Positions 56,269 through 64,000 of a stretch of 64,000 nt of DNA are shown in pieces. The translations under genes and the position numbers were made by a program. The first letter of the stretch is position 1, and each line of letters begins with the position of its first letter. Source of the DNA: an uncultured Mycobacterium sp. (lineage in GTDB: Bacteria > Actinomycetota > Actinomycetes > Mycobacteriales > Mycobacteriaceae). The stretch spans positions 62,001-126,000 of the forward strand of contig FLQS01000007.1 in NCBI GenBank assembly GCA_900078375.1. Direction: 5' to 3'. The notes beneath the pieces were generated by a model. It had not been told where the DNA came from. It was given only the letters and a program-made list of their open reading frames with translations, and did no database searches.

Positions 56269-57441
56269 ATGACCGAGCAACGAACCCGAGTTGTGGTGAT
56301 CGGCGGTGGCTACGCCGGAGTGATCGCGGCCAACCATCTGCGGCTGCGTCCCGATGTGCAGATCACCCTGGTCAACCCCCGCCCTGAATTTGTCGAGCGG
56401 ATCCGGCTGCACCAGCTGGTCACCGGATCCGACGACGCCACGCATGCCTATGCCGACATCCTCGGTGACGGCATCGCGCTGGTCGTCGACGCGGCCACCC
56501 ATATCGACACCGAGGCGCGGCAGGTCGAACTGTTCAGTGGCCAGCCGCTGCCGTATGACTACCTCATCTATGCGGTCGGCAGCGGCTCGGCTCAACCGGC
56601 CGTTCCCGGCGCCGACGAATTCGCTTATCCCATCGCCGATCTCGAGGAAGCGCAGCGGTTGACCGCGAAGCTGGCCGACCTGCACTACGGCGCGCCGGTG
56701 TGCGTGGTCGGCGCCGGCCCGACCGGTATCGAGACCGCCGCCGAACTGGCCGAGCTCGGCCGGAAGGTCACGCTGGTATGCGGTGCCGTCCTCGGGCCGT
56801 ATCTGAGCACACCCGGCCGCCGGTCGGTGGCCAAGCGGCTGCGCAAGCTCGGGGTCGAGATCGTCGACGGACCGCAGGCCGTGGTGACCGCAGTGGACGC
56901 CGACGCGGTGACACTCGGTGACGGACGCCGGCTGGCCAGCCAGGTGACGATCTGGACCGCCGGGTTCGGCGTGCCCGACCTGGCGAGCCGGTCCGGGCTG
57001 CGCACCGACGCGATTGGCAGGCTGCTCACCGACGAGACGCTGACCAGCGTCGACGATGCACGAATCGTGGCCGCCGGGGATGCTTCCGCGCCATCGAACC
57101 AGCCGCTGCGGATGAGCTGCCAGGCCGCGATCCCGCTGGGCGCCCAGGCCGCCAACACCGTGCTAGCCCGTATCGCCGGCGAGCGACCTGCCGTGATCAG
57201 CCAGGCGTTCACCGGACAGTGCATCAGCCTGGGCCGGGCCGGCGCGACCATTCAGATCGCCCGCACCAATGACGTCCCGATGCCGCTGTACATCGGCGGA
57301 CGCACCGCGGCGACGATCAAGGAGGCGGTCTGCAAGGGCACGGTCAGCTTCCTACGCCGCGAGGCCCGTAAGCCCGGGTCCTACTTCTGGATCAAGGGCG
57401 GCGGCAAGCGGCCGGCACCCGAGGCGGTGCAGACGCGGTGA
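56269..57441 (+). CDS. NADH dehydrogenase-like FAD oxidoreductase
   Basis: 390-residue flavoprotein of the NDH-2/AIF type. FAD motif RVVVIGGGYAGVIAANHLRL, NAD(P) motif VCVVGAGPTGIETAAELAEL, the conserved ARIVAAGDASAPSNQPLRMS and CQAAIPLGAQAANTVLARIA. It lacks the long C-terminal membrane-binding helix of true NDH-2, so its acceptor is uncertain. ATG at 56269 follows AAAGGAGAG. The sigma-factor gene overlaps its stop by four bases; ECF41 factors are typically encoded next to their target oxidoreductase or carboxymuconolactone decarboxylase, so this gene is the likely main target. Confidence 0.88.
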   Translation: MTEQRTRVVVIGGGYAGVIAANHLRLRPDVQITLVNPRPEFVERIRLHQLVTGSDDATHAYADILGDGIALVVDAATHIDTEARQVELFSGQPLPYDYLIYAVGSGSAQPAVPGADEFAYPIADLEEAQRLTAKLADLHYGAPVCVVGAGPTGIETAAELAELGRKVTLVCGAVLGPYLSTPGRRSVAKRLRKLGVEIVDGPQAVVTAVDADAVTLGDGRRLASQVTIWTAGFGVPDLASRSGLRTDAIGRLLTDETLTSVDDARIVAAGDASAPSNQPLRMSCQAAIPLGAQAANTVLARIAGERPAVISQAFTGQCISLGRAGATIQIARTNDVPMPLYIGGRTAATIKEAVCKGTVSFLRREARKPGSYFWIKGGGKRPAPEAVQTR

Positions 57442-58331
57442 CCGCGACCGACGAACACGCCGACCGGTTCACCCTGCTGCGCCCACTGCTGTTCACCATC
57501 GCCTACGAGATCCTCGGCTCGGCAACCGAAGCCGACGACGTTTTGCAGGACGGCTATTTACGCTGGGCGACAGTTGATTTGGACGAAGTTAGGGATACCA
57601 AGGCCTACCTGGCTCAGCTGGTCACCCGACAGGCGCTGAACACGCTGCGCACGCAGGCCCGCCGCCGGGAGGATTACGTCGGGCCGTGGCTGCCCGAACC
57701 ACTGCTGCTCGACGAGCGCGACGCCGCCGACGACGTGGTGCTCGCCGAATCGGTGTCGATGGCGATGCTCGTGGTGCTCGAGACGCTGACCCCCGACGAG
57801 CGCGCGGTGTTCGTACTGCGCGAGGTGTTCGGCTTCAGCCACGACGAAATCGCCGACGCGGTAGGCAAATCCACGGCCGCGGTGCGCCAGATCGCCCATC
57901 GCGCCCGTGAACACGTGCAGGCACGGCGGCGCCGGTACGAGCCGATGAACCCGCAGCAGTCCGAGCAGATCACCACGCAGTTTCTGACGGCGGCGGCGAC
58001 CGGTGACGTCGCGGGCCTGATGCGCATGCTGGCGCCCGACGTGGTGTTCACCTCCGACAGCGACGGCAAGGCCAGCGCCGCCCGCCGTCCGATTCTGGGC
58101 CCCGACAAGGTCGCCCGGTTCATTATCGGGCTGTTCCGCCAGGCCACACCCGAGTACCGGATCGAAGGCGCGAACTACAACGGAACGCCGGCGGTGGTGG
58201 TCTACCGCGGCGACGTGGCGGAATCGGTGATGATGGTCGAGATCACCGACGGGACGATCACCAATTTCTACGCGATGCGCAACCCGGACAAGCTCGCCGC
58301 AGTCACCGTGCGCAGGGAGATCAGTCGCTGA
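57438..58331 (+). CDS. ECF41-family sigma factor with SnoaL-like C-terminal domain
   Basis: 297 residues. Region 2 (LLFTIAYEILGSATEADDVL) and region 4 (LTPDERAVFVLREVFGFSHD, VGKSTAAVRQIAHRAREHV) are followed by a SnoaL-type domain from about 175. The family signatures are clear: WLPEP in the linker and NPDKL near the C-terminus; the middle motif, usually DGGGK/R, is here SDSDGKAS. In ECF41 factors the extra domain modulates activity without an anti-sigma factor. GTG at 57438 overlaps the oxidoreductase stop. Comparable to M. tuberculosis SigJ, but the family is broad, so no symbol is given. Confidence 0.88.
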   Translation: MTATDEHADRFTLLRPLLFTIAYEILGSATEADDVLQDGYLRWATVDLDEVRDTKAYLAQLVTRQALNTLRTQARRREDYVGPWLPEPLLLDERDAADDVVLAESVSMAMLVVLETLTPDERAVFVLREVFGFSHDEIADAVGKSTAAVRQIAHRAREHVQARRRRYEPMNPQQSEQITTQFLTAAATGDVAGLMRMLAPDVVFTSDSDGKASAARRPILGPDKVARFIIGLFRQATPEYRIEGANYNGTPAVVVYRGDVAESVMMVEITDGTITNFYAMRNPDKLAAVTVRREISR

Positions 58332-58362
58332 CGCCTTTGCGTCTGCTGGCCGCAGGCGTCAG
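58328..58362 (+). terminator. possible hairpin terminator after the sigma-factor gene
   Basis: CTGACGCC (58328-58335, including the sigma stop codon) and GGCGTCAG (58355-58362) form a perfect 8-bp inverted repeat around 19 bases. It ends 9 bases before the pabB start. There is no T-run, as is usual in actinobacteria. It might instead be a pabB leader element. Confidence 0.4.
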
Positions 58363-58371
58363 GCTAGGGCG

Positions 58372-59619
58372 ATGCGCATCGACCGGCTCGGCGACCTCGG
58401 CACCGCCGCCGAGGTGCTGCGCGCCGTAGCCGGCGCCGCCGCTGCGCGCCGGCTGCCGCCTCCGGCCGCGCTCGCCGGCGACTGGTTTGGCTCAGCGGCG
58501 GTGATCGCCCCCACCGTGCCGGTGCGGGCGATCACCCCCGCCGAGGTGTTCGCCGTGCCACCGGGCGGTCGCGGGGATGCGGTCGGCGGCGGGTGGATCG
58601 GCTATCTGGCCTACCCCGACGCCGCTTCCGACGATGCGCCACCGCGGATCCCCGAGGCGGCCGGCGGCTGGACGGACAGTGTGCTGCGCCTTGACCGCGA
58701 CGGTTGCTGGTGGCACGAAAGCCTGTCCGCCGCGCCGATCGCGGCGTGGGTGGCCGACGCGCTTTCGGATCCGCCATTGTCTTCTCTCTGGCAGCGCGAT
58801 ACGTACGAAATCGACTGGGAGAAACCCGATTTCGTACGCCACCAGGACGGAGTGGCGGCCTGCCTGGCAGCGATCCGGGCCGGTGAGGTCTACCAGGCCT
58901 GCGTCTGCACGCAATTCACCGGCTCACTGCGCGGGTCGTCGCTGGAATTCTTCGCCGATGCACTCACCCGAACCACACCGGCCCGGGCCGCCTACCTGGC
59001 CGGCGATTGGGGTGCGGTGGCCTCGCTGTCTCCGGAGCTGTTCATCCGCCGAGTCGGCGACGACGTGACGTCCAGCCCCATCAAGGGCACACTGCCGCTG
59101 CACCGCCCGCCCGCGGAGCTGCTGGCATCGGCCAAGGACGTCGCCGAGAACATCATGATCGTCGACCTGGTGCGCAATGACCTGGGCCGGGTCGCCGAGA
59201 CCGGAAGCGTCACCGTCCCCGAACTTCTGAAGGTCCGGGCCGCACCGGGGGTGTGGCATCTGGTCTCCACGGTGGCGGCCACCGTGCGCCGCGAAATCCC
59301 CAACGCGGCACTACTGGAAGCGGCATTCCCGCCCGCATCGGTGACCGGAACACCGAAAGGTCGTGCCCGTCAACTGCTTTCACAGTGGGAGCCGCGGCGG
59401 CGCGGGGTGTACTGCGGCACCGTCGGCATGGCGTCGCCGATCGCGGGCACCGAGCTGAACGTGGCGATCCGCACCGTCGAGTTCGACGCGGCCGGCGGCG
59501 CCGTACTCGGCGTCGGCGGCGGCATCACCGCCGACTCCGACGCGACAGCCGAATGGCAGGAATGCCTGGACAAAGCCGCAGCCGTGATTCAGTCGCGCGC
59601 CCGCAGCACCGCCTCGTAA
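58372..59619 (+). CDS. pabB: aminodeoxychorismate synthase component I
   Basis: Converts chorismate to aminodeoxychorismate for folate synthesis. The 415 residues hold the chorismate-binding core: AIRAGEVYQACVCTQFTGSL, SLSPELFIRRVGDDVTSSPI then KGTLP, MIVDLVRNDLGRVAETGSVT, FPPASVTGTPKGRARQLL, and GGGITADSDATAEWQECLDK. The catalytic region is intact, with FPPASVTGTPK in place of the more common FPGGSITGAPK. The N-terminal 150 residues are less conserved. ATG at 58372. Its end overlaps the convergent rsmI by 31 bp. M. tuberculosis has pabB at this position (Rv1005). Confidence 0.92.
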   Translation: MRIDRLGDLGTAAEVLRAVAGAAAARRLPPPAALAGDWFGSAAVIAPTVPVRAITPAEVFAVPPGGRGDAVGGGWIGYLAYPDAASDDAPPRIPEAAGGWTDSVLRLDRDGCWWHESLSAAPIAAWVADALSDPPLSSLWQRDTYEIDWEKPDFVRHQDGVAACLAAIRAGEVYQACVCTQFTGSLRGSSLEFFADALTRTTPARAAYLAGDWGAVASLSPELFIRRVGDDVTSSPIKGTLPLHRPPAELLASAKDVAENIMIVDLVRNDLGRVAETGSVTVPELLKVRAAPGVWHLVSTVAATVRREIPNAALLEAAFPPASVTGTPKGRARQLLSQWEPRRRGVYCGTVGMASPIAGTELNVAIRTVEFDAAGGAVLGVGGGITADSDATAEWQECLDKAAAVIQSRARSTAS

Positions 59620-60461
59620 AGGTCCCGCCGCGACGGCGCCCCCGGATGGGCCTGGATCACGTGGCCGCAGGCATCCTTGACCCGCATCCCGTCGGCCACC
59701 AGGGCGTCGACCTCGGCGACCAGCGTCGGCAGATCGGTGGTCGGCACCGCGCCGGCCAGCACCACGGTGATCTCGCCGAGTACCTTCTCATCGGCCCATA
59801 CGGCGAGCTCGGCCAGCGTGCCGCGCCGGATCTCCTCGTGCACCTTGGTCAGCTCCCGGCAGACCACCGCGCGGCGCTGTCCGCCGAGCTCGTCGACGGC
59901 GTCGCGCAGGCAGTCGGCCAGCCGCCGCGGTGATTCGAAGAACACACAGGTGCGCGTCTCGAGAGCCAGTGTGGCCAGCCACGTCCGTCGGGCGGACTGC
60001 TTGCGCGGCGCGAACCCCTCGAAGCAGAACCGGTCGGAGGCCAGCCCGGAAACCGCCAGTGCGGTGGTGACCGCGGACGGGCCAGGCAGGCAGCTGACCA
60101 GTAGGCCTTCCTCGACGCAGGCCGTGACCATGCGGTAGCCGGGATCGTTGATCAGCGGCATCCCGGCATCGCTGACCACCAGGACGGTGGCGCCGGACTT
60201 GATGTCGTCGACGAGCGCGGGCACCCGGGCCGACTCGTTCTGGTCGAACAGGCTGACCACCCGCCCGCCGATCCGCACACCCAGCGACTGAGCCAGGGTG
60301 CGCACCCGCCGGGTGTCCTCGGCGGCCACTACATCGGCGGTGGCTAGCGCATCGACCAGCCGTTTCGAGGCGTCGCCCGGCTGGCCCAGTGGCGTGGCGC
60401 CGAGCAGCAGTCTCCCGGCAGTCCCCGTCGGGCCGGAGCGAAGCGACTCGGGGATTGACAC
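59589..60461 (-). CDS. rsmI: 16S rRNA 2'-O-ribose C1402 methyltransferase RsmI
   Basis: 290-residue SAM enzyme of the tetrapyrrole-methylase fold: LLLGATPLGQPGDASKRLVD, ADVVAAEDTRRVRTLAQSLG, VLVVSDAGMPLINDPGYRMV, LPGPSAVTTALAVSGLASDR and FCFEGFAPRK. In RsmI proteins the second residue block is TPIGN; here TPLGQ. It modifies the decoding centre of 16S rRNA. GTG at 60461. It is divergent from pmt by 24 bp and overlaps pabB at its end. Confidence 0.94.
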   Translation of the reverse strand: MSIPESLRSGPTGTAGRLLLGATPLGQPGDASKRLVDALATADVVAAEDTRRVRTLAQSLGVRIGGRVVSLFDQNESARVPALVDDIKSGATVLVVSDAGMPLINDPGYRMVTACVEEGLLVSCLPGPSAVTTALAVSGLASDRFCFEGFAPRKQSARRTWLATLALETRTCVFFESPRRLADCLRDAVDELGGQRRAVVCRELTKVHEEIRRGTLAELAVWADEKVLGEITVVLAGAVPTTDLPTLVAEVDALVADGMRVKDACGHVIQAHPGAPSRRDLYEAVLRARD

Positions 60462-60485
60462 CGGGACAGCTTACGATCGCAAGCG

Positions 60486-62036
60486 ATGACCACGACCGCC
60501 GATGACCTCGAGGCGCATCAGCGCCACGCGCCCGTCATCAGCCCCGGCCCGCTGGTACCGGTCGCCGACTTCGGCCCGCTCGACCGCATCGAGGGCTGGG
60601 TGGCCACCGCCATCGTCACCGCGCTGGCGGGGCTGACCAGGCTGATGAACCTTGGGTCGCCGACCGATGCCGGCACCCCGATCTTCGACGAGAAGCACTA
60701 CGCGCCACAGGCCTGGCAGGTGCTGCACAACTACGGCGTCGAGGACAACCCCGGCTTCGGGCTGGTGGTGCACCCACCGATGGGCAAGCAGCTCATCGCG
60801 ATCGGTGAGGCGCTGTTCGGCTACAACGGCGTGGGCTGGCGCTTCACCAGCGCGGTGTTCGGCGTGCTGCTGGTCCTGCTGGTGGTGCGCATCGTCCGGC
60901 GGATCAGCCGATCGACGCTGGTCGGCGCCGTCGCCGGCCTGCTGCTGATCGCCGACGGGGTGAGTTTCGTGGCGGCGCGTACCGCGCTGCTGGACAGCTT
61001 CCTGACGCTGTTCGTGGTCGCGGCGTTCGGCGCCTTGATCGTCGACCGCGATCAGATGCGCGAGCGAATGCACAACGCGCTGCTGGAAGGCCGCATCGCC
61101 GAGACGCCGTGGGGTCCGCGGCTGGGCGTGCGGTGGTGGCGTTTCGGTGCGGGCGTGCTGCTGGGCCTGGCGCTCGCGACGAAGTGGTCGGGGCTGTATT
61201 ACATCGTCTTCTTCGGGGCGATGTCGCTGGCGTTCGACATCGCCGCACGCCGGGCCTACCGGGTGCCCCGGCCGTGGTTCGGCGCGATCCGCCGTGATCT
61301 CGGGCCGACCGCGTACGTGTTCGGACTGATCCCGTTCGGGGTGTACCTGGCCTCGTATGCGCCGTGGTTCTCCTCGGAGACAGCGGTCAACCGCTACGAG
61401 GTCGGACAGTCGATCGGCGAGCGGGAGTGGTATCAGCCGCCGGACGCGATCCGGTCGCTGTGGCACTACACCTACAAGGCGTATCACTTCCACTCGACGC
61501 TGACGAACGCGAACGGCAACCACCATCCATGGGAGTCCAAGCCGTGGACGTGGCCGATGTCGCTGCGGCCGGTGTTGTATGCCATCGACAACCAGAACGT
61601 GCCCGGCTGCGGAGCGGCTTCCTGCGTCAAGGCCGTAATGCTGGTCGGCACACCCGCGATGTGGTGGCTGGCGGTCCCGGTGCTGATCTATGCGCTGTGG
61701 CGGGCGTTCGTCCGCCGCGACTGGCGCTACGCGGTGGTGCTCACCGGCTACGGCGCGGGATTCCTGCCGTGGTTCGCCGACATCGACCGGCAGATGTACT
61801 TCTTCTACGCCGTGCCGATGGCGCCGTTCCTGGTCATGGCGATCGCGCTGATCCTCGGCGACATCCTGCACTCGCCCCACCAGAACGCCGAACGACGAAC
61901 GCTCGGGCTGATCGCGGTGAGCTGCTATGTCGCGCTGGTGATCACCAACTTCGCGTGGCTGTATCCGGTGCTGACCGGCGTCCCGATCTCGCAGTCGACG
62001 TGGAACATGGAGATCTGGCTGCCCAGCTGGCGCTAG
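60486..62036 (+). CDS. pmt: protein O-mannosyltransferase (Pmt)
   Basis: Transfers mannose from polyprenyl-phosphomannose to secreted proteins at the outer face of the membrane. The 516 residues contain the catalytic acidic loop PIFDEKHYAPQAWQVLHNYG, PPMGKQLIAIGEALFGYNGV, SFVAARTALLDSFLTLFVVA and about ten membrane helices, with PWESKPWTWPMSLRP in the large extracellular loop. Length fits M. tuberculosis Rv1002c. ATG at 60486. No gene overlaps it. Confidence 0.95.
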   Translation: MTTTADDLEAHQRHAPVISPGPLVPVADFGPLDRIEGWVATAIVTALAGLTRLMNLGSPTDAGTPIFDEKHYAPQAWQVLHNYGVEDNPGFGLVVHPPMGKQLIAIGEALFGYNGVGWRFTSAVFGVLLVLLVVRIVRRISRSTLVGAVAGLLLIADGVSFVAARTALLDSFLTLFVVAAFGALIVDRDQMRERMHNALLEGRIAETPWGPRLGVRWWRFGAGVLLGLALATKWSGLYYIVFFGAMSLAFDIAARRAYRVPRPWFGAIRRDLGPTAYVFGLIPFGVYLASYAPWFSSETAVNRYEVGQSIGEREWYQPPDAIRSLWHYTYKAYHFHSTLTNANGNHHPWESKPWTWPMSLRPVLYAIDNQNVPGCGAASCVKAVMLVGTPAMWWLAVPVLIYALWRAFVRRDWRYAVVLTGYGAGFLPWFADIDRQMYFFYAVPMAPFLVMAIALILGDILHSPHQNAERRTLGLIAVSCYVALVITNFAWLYPVLTGVPISQSTWNMEIWLPSWR

Positions 62037-62039
62037 AGA

Positions 62040-62048
62040 TTATCCACA
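62040..62048 (+). other. single perfect DnaA box
   Basis: TTATCCACA, a perfect match to the DnaA box consensus, just after the pmt stop and within the 119-bp gap before the AbiEi/DUF559-like gene. Only this one is noted; an origin would have a cluster plus dnaA/dnaN, which are absent here. It may titrate DnaA or be chance. Confidence 0.35.
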
Positions 62049-62155
62049 GCGCGAGATCGACACCCTGGCTGTGAAGAAAGAGAATTCCACAGCCATGAAG
62101 GCGTTTTCGCTGCCTTGAGCACACGCCTGTCGGCGCCACACCACAGCATGCAGAC

Positions 62156-63007
62156 ATGTCGTCGCCGATTATTGGAAGCGCAGCGGTCGCCAGCGGCCTG
62201 CTCACCCGGGGGCAGCTGCGCTGGAACTACACCGCAATTCATCCCGACGTGTACATCCGCAAGGGATGTGAACCCACCCTGGAGGTACGCACCCGAGCAG
62301 CAGCGCTGTGGGTACCCGGCGGCATCATCGCCGGCAGAGCGGCGGCCGCGCTACACGGAGCGTCATGGATTGGTGCAGCAGCCCCAATCGAGCTCATCGG
62401 ACGTGCCCGCCGCCGCCAACCCGGCGTCATCGTGCGCGAGGAACGCATCCGCGTGGGCGAATTCATGCCGCTGAACGACTTGGTCGTCACGACGCCGGAA
62501 CGCACCGCGCTCGACATCGCCCGTCATCTGCCGAGGGGCGAGGCCGTGGCCCACCTCGACGCGCTCGCGGCGGCCACCGGAATCAAGCCCGCTGACGTGC
62601 TCTCACTTGCCGACCGCTACCCGGGCGCACGCGGGGTCCGACGGGCCCGAGCCGTCGCGCCGCTGACCGATCCTGGCGCCCAGTCGCCACGGGAGTCGTG
62701 GCTCCGGCTGCTGCTGATCGACGCGGGATACCCCCGCCCCAGCACTCAGATTCCGGTGTCCGACGGCTACACAACGGCGTTCGTCGACCTCGGCTGGGAT
62801 GAGCCGAAGATCGGGCTGGAGTACGAAGGCGGACACCACCAGACGGAACGGCGCCAATTCGTACGGGACATCGGCCGACACGACATGCTCGAAGAGTTGG
62901 GCTGGCTGATCATTCGCGTGGTCAAGGAACACAGCCGCGGGTACATCCTTCGGCGAGTAGACGAGGCGTTCAACCGCCGACGATTTCCGCTCGCGAAATC
63001 TGCGTGA
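62156..63007 (+). CDS. AbiEi-like N-terminal / DUF559 endonuclease-like fusion
   Basis: 283 residues of a large, variable mycobacterial family. The N-terminal part (SAAVASGLLTRGQLRWNY, then AGRAAAALHGASW and TTPERTALDIARHLPRGEA) is like the winged-helix and AbiEi antitoxin-type domain. The C-terminal part is Vsr/PD-(D/E)XK-like: RESWLRLLLIDAGYPRPSTQ, AFVDLGWDEPKIGLEYEGGH, DMLEELGWLIIRVVKEH, with the D-x(n)-E-x-EG acidic residues. No partner toxin gene is adjacent. DNA binding or cutting is possible; no function is shown. ATG at 62156. Confidence 0.75.
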   Translation: MSSPIIGSAAVASGLLTRGQLRWNYTAIHPDVYIRKGCEPTLEVRTRAAALWVPGGIIAGRAAAALHGASWIGAAAPIELIGRARRRQPGVIVREERIRVGEFMPLNDLVVTTPERTALDIARHLPRGEAVAHLDALAAATGIKPADVLSLADRYPGARGVRRARAVAPLTDPGAQSPRESWLRLLLIDAGYPRPSTQIPVSDGYTTAFVDLGWDEPKIGLEYEGGHHQTERRQFVRDIGRHDMLEELGWLIIRVVKEHSRGYILRRVDEAFNRRRFPLAKSA

Positions 63008-63054
63008 GGGTCGTCAATCGGGGACAAACGACAGCCATGACGTCGATCTCGGCG

Positions 63055-63984
63055 CTAGGCAAGCCCGAGCACCGGCTTCAGATGCTCGGCGACCGCGGTG
63101 ATGCCACCGGGCTTGTAGTCGTTCATCGTGGCCGCGCTCAGGATCACACCGTCGACGCCGGCGTCGAGCACCCTGGTCTTGATCTGCTCGGCTACCTGTT
63201 CGGGGCTGCCGAACACGGCCTGCTGCTTGAAGTCGTCCGGGATCATGTCGGGGGTGACGTTCTCGTCGATCAGCGCGATGGCGAGCACGCTGGTCTCCAA
63301 AGTGGCCGGGTCGCGGCCGATCTCCTCGCAGCGGTCCTTGACCACCGCGACCTTGCGGGGCAGCTCGTCGAAACCGGCGATGATGTTGAGGTGGTCGAAG
63401 TACTTGGCGGCCAACGGAATCGTCTTCTTCTCACCACTGCCGCCGATCATCAGCGGGATGTGGTCGCGGAAGCGGGGATTGGCGAACGCCTCCTGGGTCC
63501 GGTAGTACTTGCCATCCACCGTCACCCGTTCGCCACGCAGCATCGGCAGGATGATCTCCAGTGCTTCGTCGAGTTTCTTGAACCGGTCGGTGAAGGTCCC
63601 GAACTCGTAGCCCAGTGAGTCGTGCTCGAGTTCGAACCACCCGGTGCCGATGCCCAGGATCGCCCGGCCCTGGCTGATCACGTCGAGCGTGGTGATCACC
63701 TTGGCCAGCAGCGCCGGGTTGCGATAGGTGTTGCCGGTGACCAGCGTGCCGAGTTGCACTCGCTGCGTCGCGGTGGCGAGCGCGCCAAGCGCGGTGTACG
63801 CCTCCAGCATCGGTTCTTCGGGTGCACCCAGGCCGGGCAGTTGGTAGAGGTGGTCCATGACGAAGACGGAGTCGAAGCCCGCGGCCTCGGCCTCCTGCGC
63901 CTGCGCGATCACCGTCGGGAACAGCTCGGCAACGCCGGTGCCGTAGGAGAAGTTGGGGATCTGAAGTCCGAGTTTGATTGCCAC
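63055..63984 (-). CDS. luciferase-like F420-type oxidoreductase (fourth, distant copy)
   Basis: 309 residues of the LLM superfamily, with GLQIPNFSYGTGVAELFPTV, AEAAGFDSVFVMDHLYQLPG, LGTLVTGNTYRNPALLAKVI, GRAILGIGTGWFELEHDSLG and PLMIGGSGEKKTIPLAAKYF. It belongs to a different subfamily from the trio at 5271-7862, with the usual longer barrel. F420 is the likely cofactor. GTG at 63984; the gene is complete, with 16 bases left in the window. Substrate unknown. Confidence 0.87.
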   Translation of the reverse strand: MAIKLGLQIPNFSYGTGVAELFPTVIAQAQEAEAAGFDSVFVMDHLYQLPGLGAPEEPMLEAYTALGALATATQRVQLGTLVTGNTYRNPALLAKVITTLDVISQGRAILGIGTGWFELEHDSLGYEFGTFTDRFKKLDEALEIILPMLRGERVTVDGKYYRTQEAFANPRFRDHIPLMIGGSGEKKTIPLAAKYFDHLNIIAGFDELPRKVAVVKDRCEEIGRDPATLETSVLAIALIDENVTPDMIPDDFKQQAVFGSPEQVAEQIKTRVLDAGVDGVILSAATMNDYKPGGITAVAEHLKPVLGLA

Positions 63985-64000
63985 AAGCGCTTACGTAACC

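Noticed and set aside
62040..62048. chromosomal origin at the DnaA box
   Set aside because: Only a single DnaA box is seen, with no cluster, no AT-rich unwinding region and no dnaA or dnaN nearby.

Overview
The window is high-GC actinobacterial DNA and almost certainly comes from a mycobacterium, most likely a rapid grower of the Mycolicibacterium type. The support is the blocks rpsD-rpsK-rpsM-rpmJ-infA, kdpFABCDE, ppx/DUF501/ftsB/eno/lpqU, mazG-mfd-glmU-prs-lpqT-rplY-pth, pks16, ispE/ksgA/rpfB/tatD/metG and pabB/rsmI/pmt. Their content and order largely match what I remember of the M. tuberculosis Rv3458c-Rv3463 and Rv1002c-Rv1031 regions. F420-type luciferase-like oxidoreductases, a mycobacterial C-x2-H-x2-C ferredoxin and an NDMA-type alcohol dehydrogenase agree with this. 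GTG and TTG starts and 1-4 bp gene overlaps are frequent. These assignments come from reading the sequence and from memory of the families; no search was run.

Layout. 1-1744: end of a ribosomal protein operon and infA, minus strand. 2039-7862: a redox-signalling pair (a receiver / thioredoxin-fold / thioredoxin-reductase-like fusion, then a cyclic-nucleotide-domain histidine kinase) followed by three tandem luciferase-like paralogues. 7890-8609: a truncated, PLP-lysine-less relative of DAP decarboxylase. 9000-17177: a complete kdp high-affinity potassium system with its sensor and regulator and an extra 27-residue membrane peptide. 17178-22684: an accessory cassette (ferredoxin, LuxR regulator, divergent histidine kinase, cytochrome P450, NDMA-type alcohol dehydrogenase, 36-residue Cys/His-rich peptide, DUF4383 membrane protein), sitting between kdpE and ppx, which I remember as neighbours in M. 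tuberculosis. 22688-26924: ppx, DUF501, ftsB, eno, lpqU. 27031-30530: the efeUOB iron uptake operon behind an iron-box-like operator region. 30503-36653: mazG, mfd, a GAF protein and a TetR regulator. 36741-42685: tRNA-Gln, glmU, prs, an ArsC-like gene, lpqT, a short-chain dehydrogenase, rplY, pth. 42829-49410: accessory genes (DUF6611, DUF998, a 4Fe-4S protein, an MFS-USP fusion, an O-methyltransferase) and pks16. 49790-56186: ispE, a Ser/Thr kinase inserted on the opposite strand, ksgA, rpfB, tatD, metG. 56201-58331: an oxidoreductase and an ECF41 sigma factor behind a matching promoter. 58372-63984: pabB, rsmI, pmt, an AbiEi/DUF559-like gene and a fourth luciferase-like oxidoreductase.

How the parts may work together. 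The most interesting region is 17178-22684. The same 16-bp near-palindrome lies upstream of both the ferredoxin and the P450 genes, and a dedicated two-component system is encoded between them. This suggests a regulated oxidation module (P450, its ferredoxin, alcohol dehydrogenase) with a small, possibly metal-binding, peptide made downstream. Other points to check are the receiver-TrxR fusion that has lost the CxxC redox motif, the KdpC with a four-cysteine insertion, the soluble HSD-type kinase that interrupts rpfB-ksgA-ispE, and several palindromic or structured elements in intergenic DNA.
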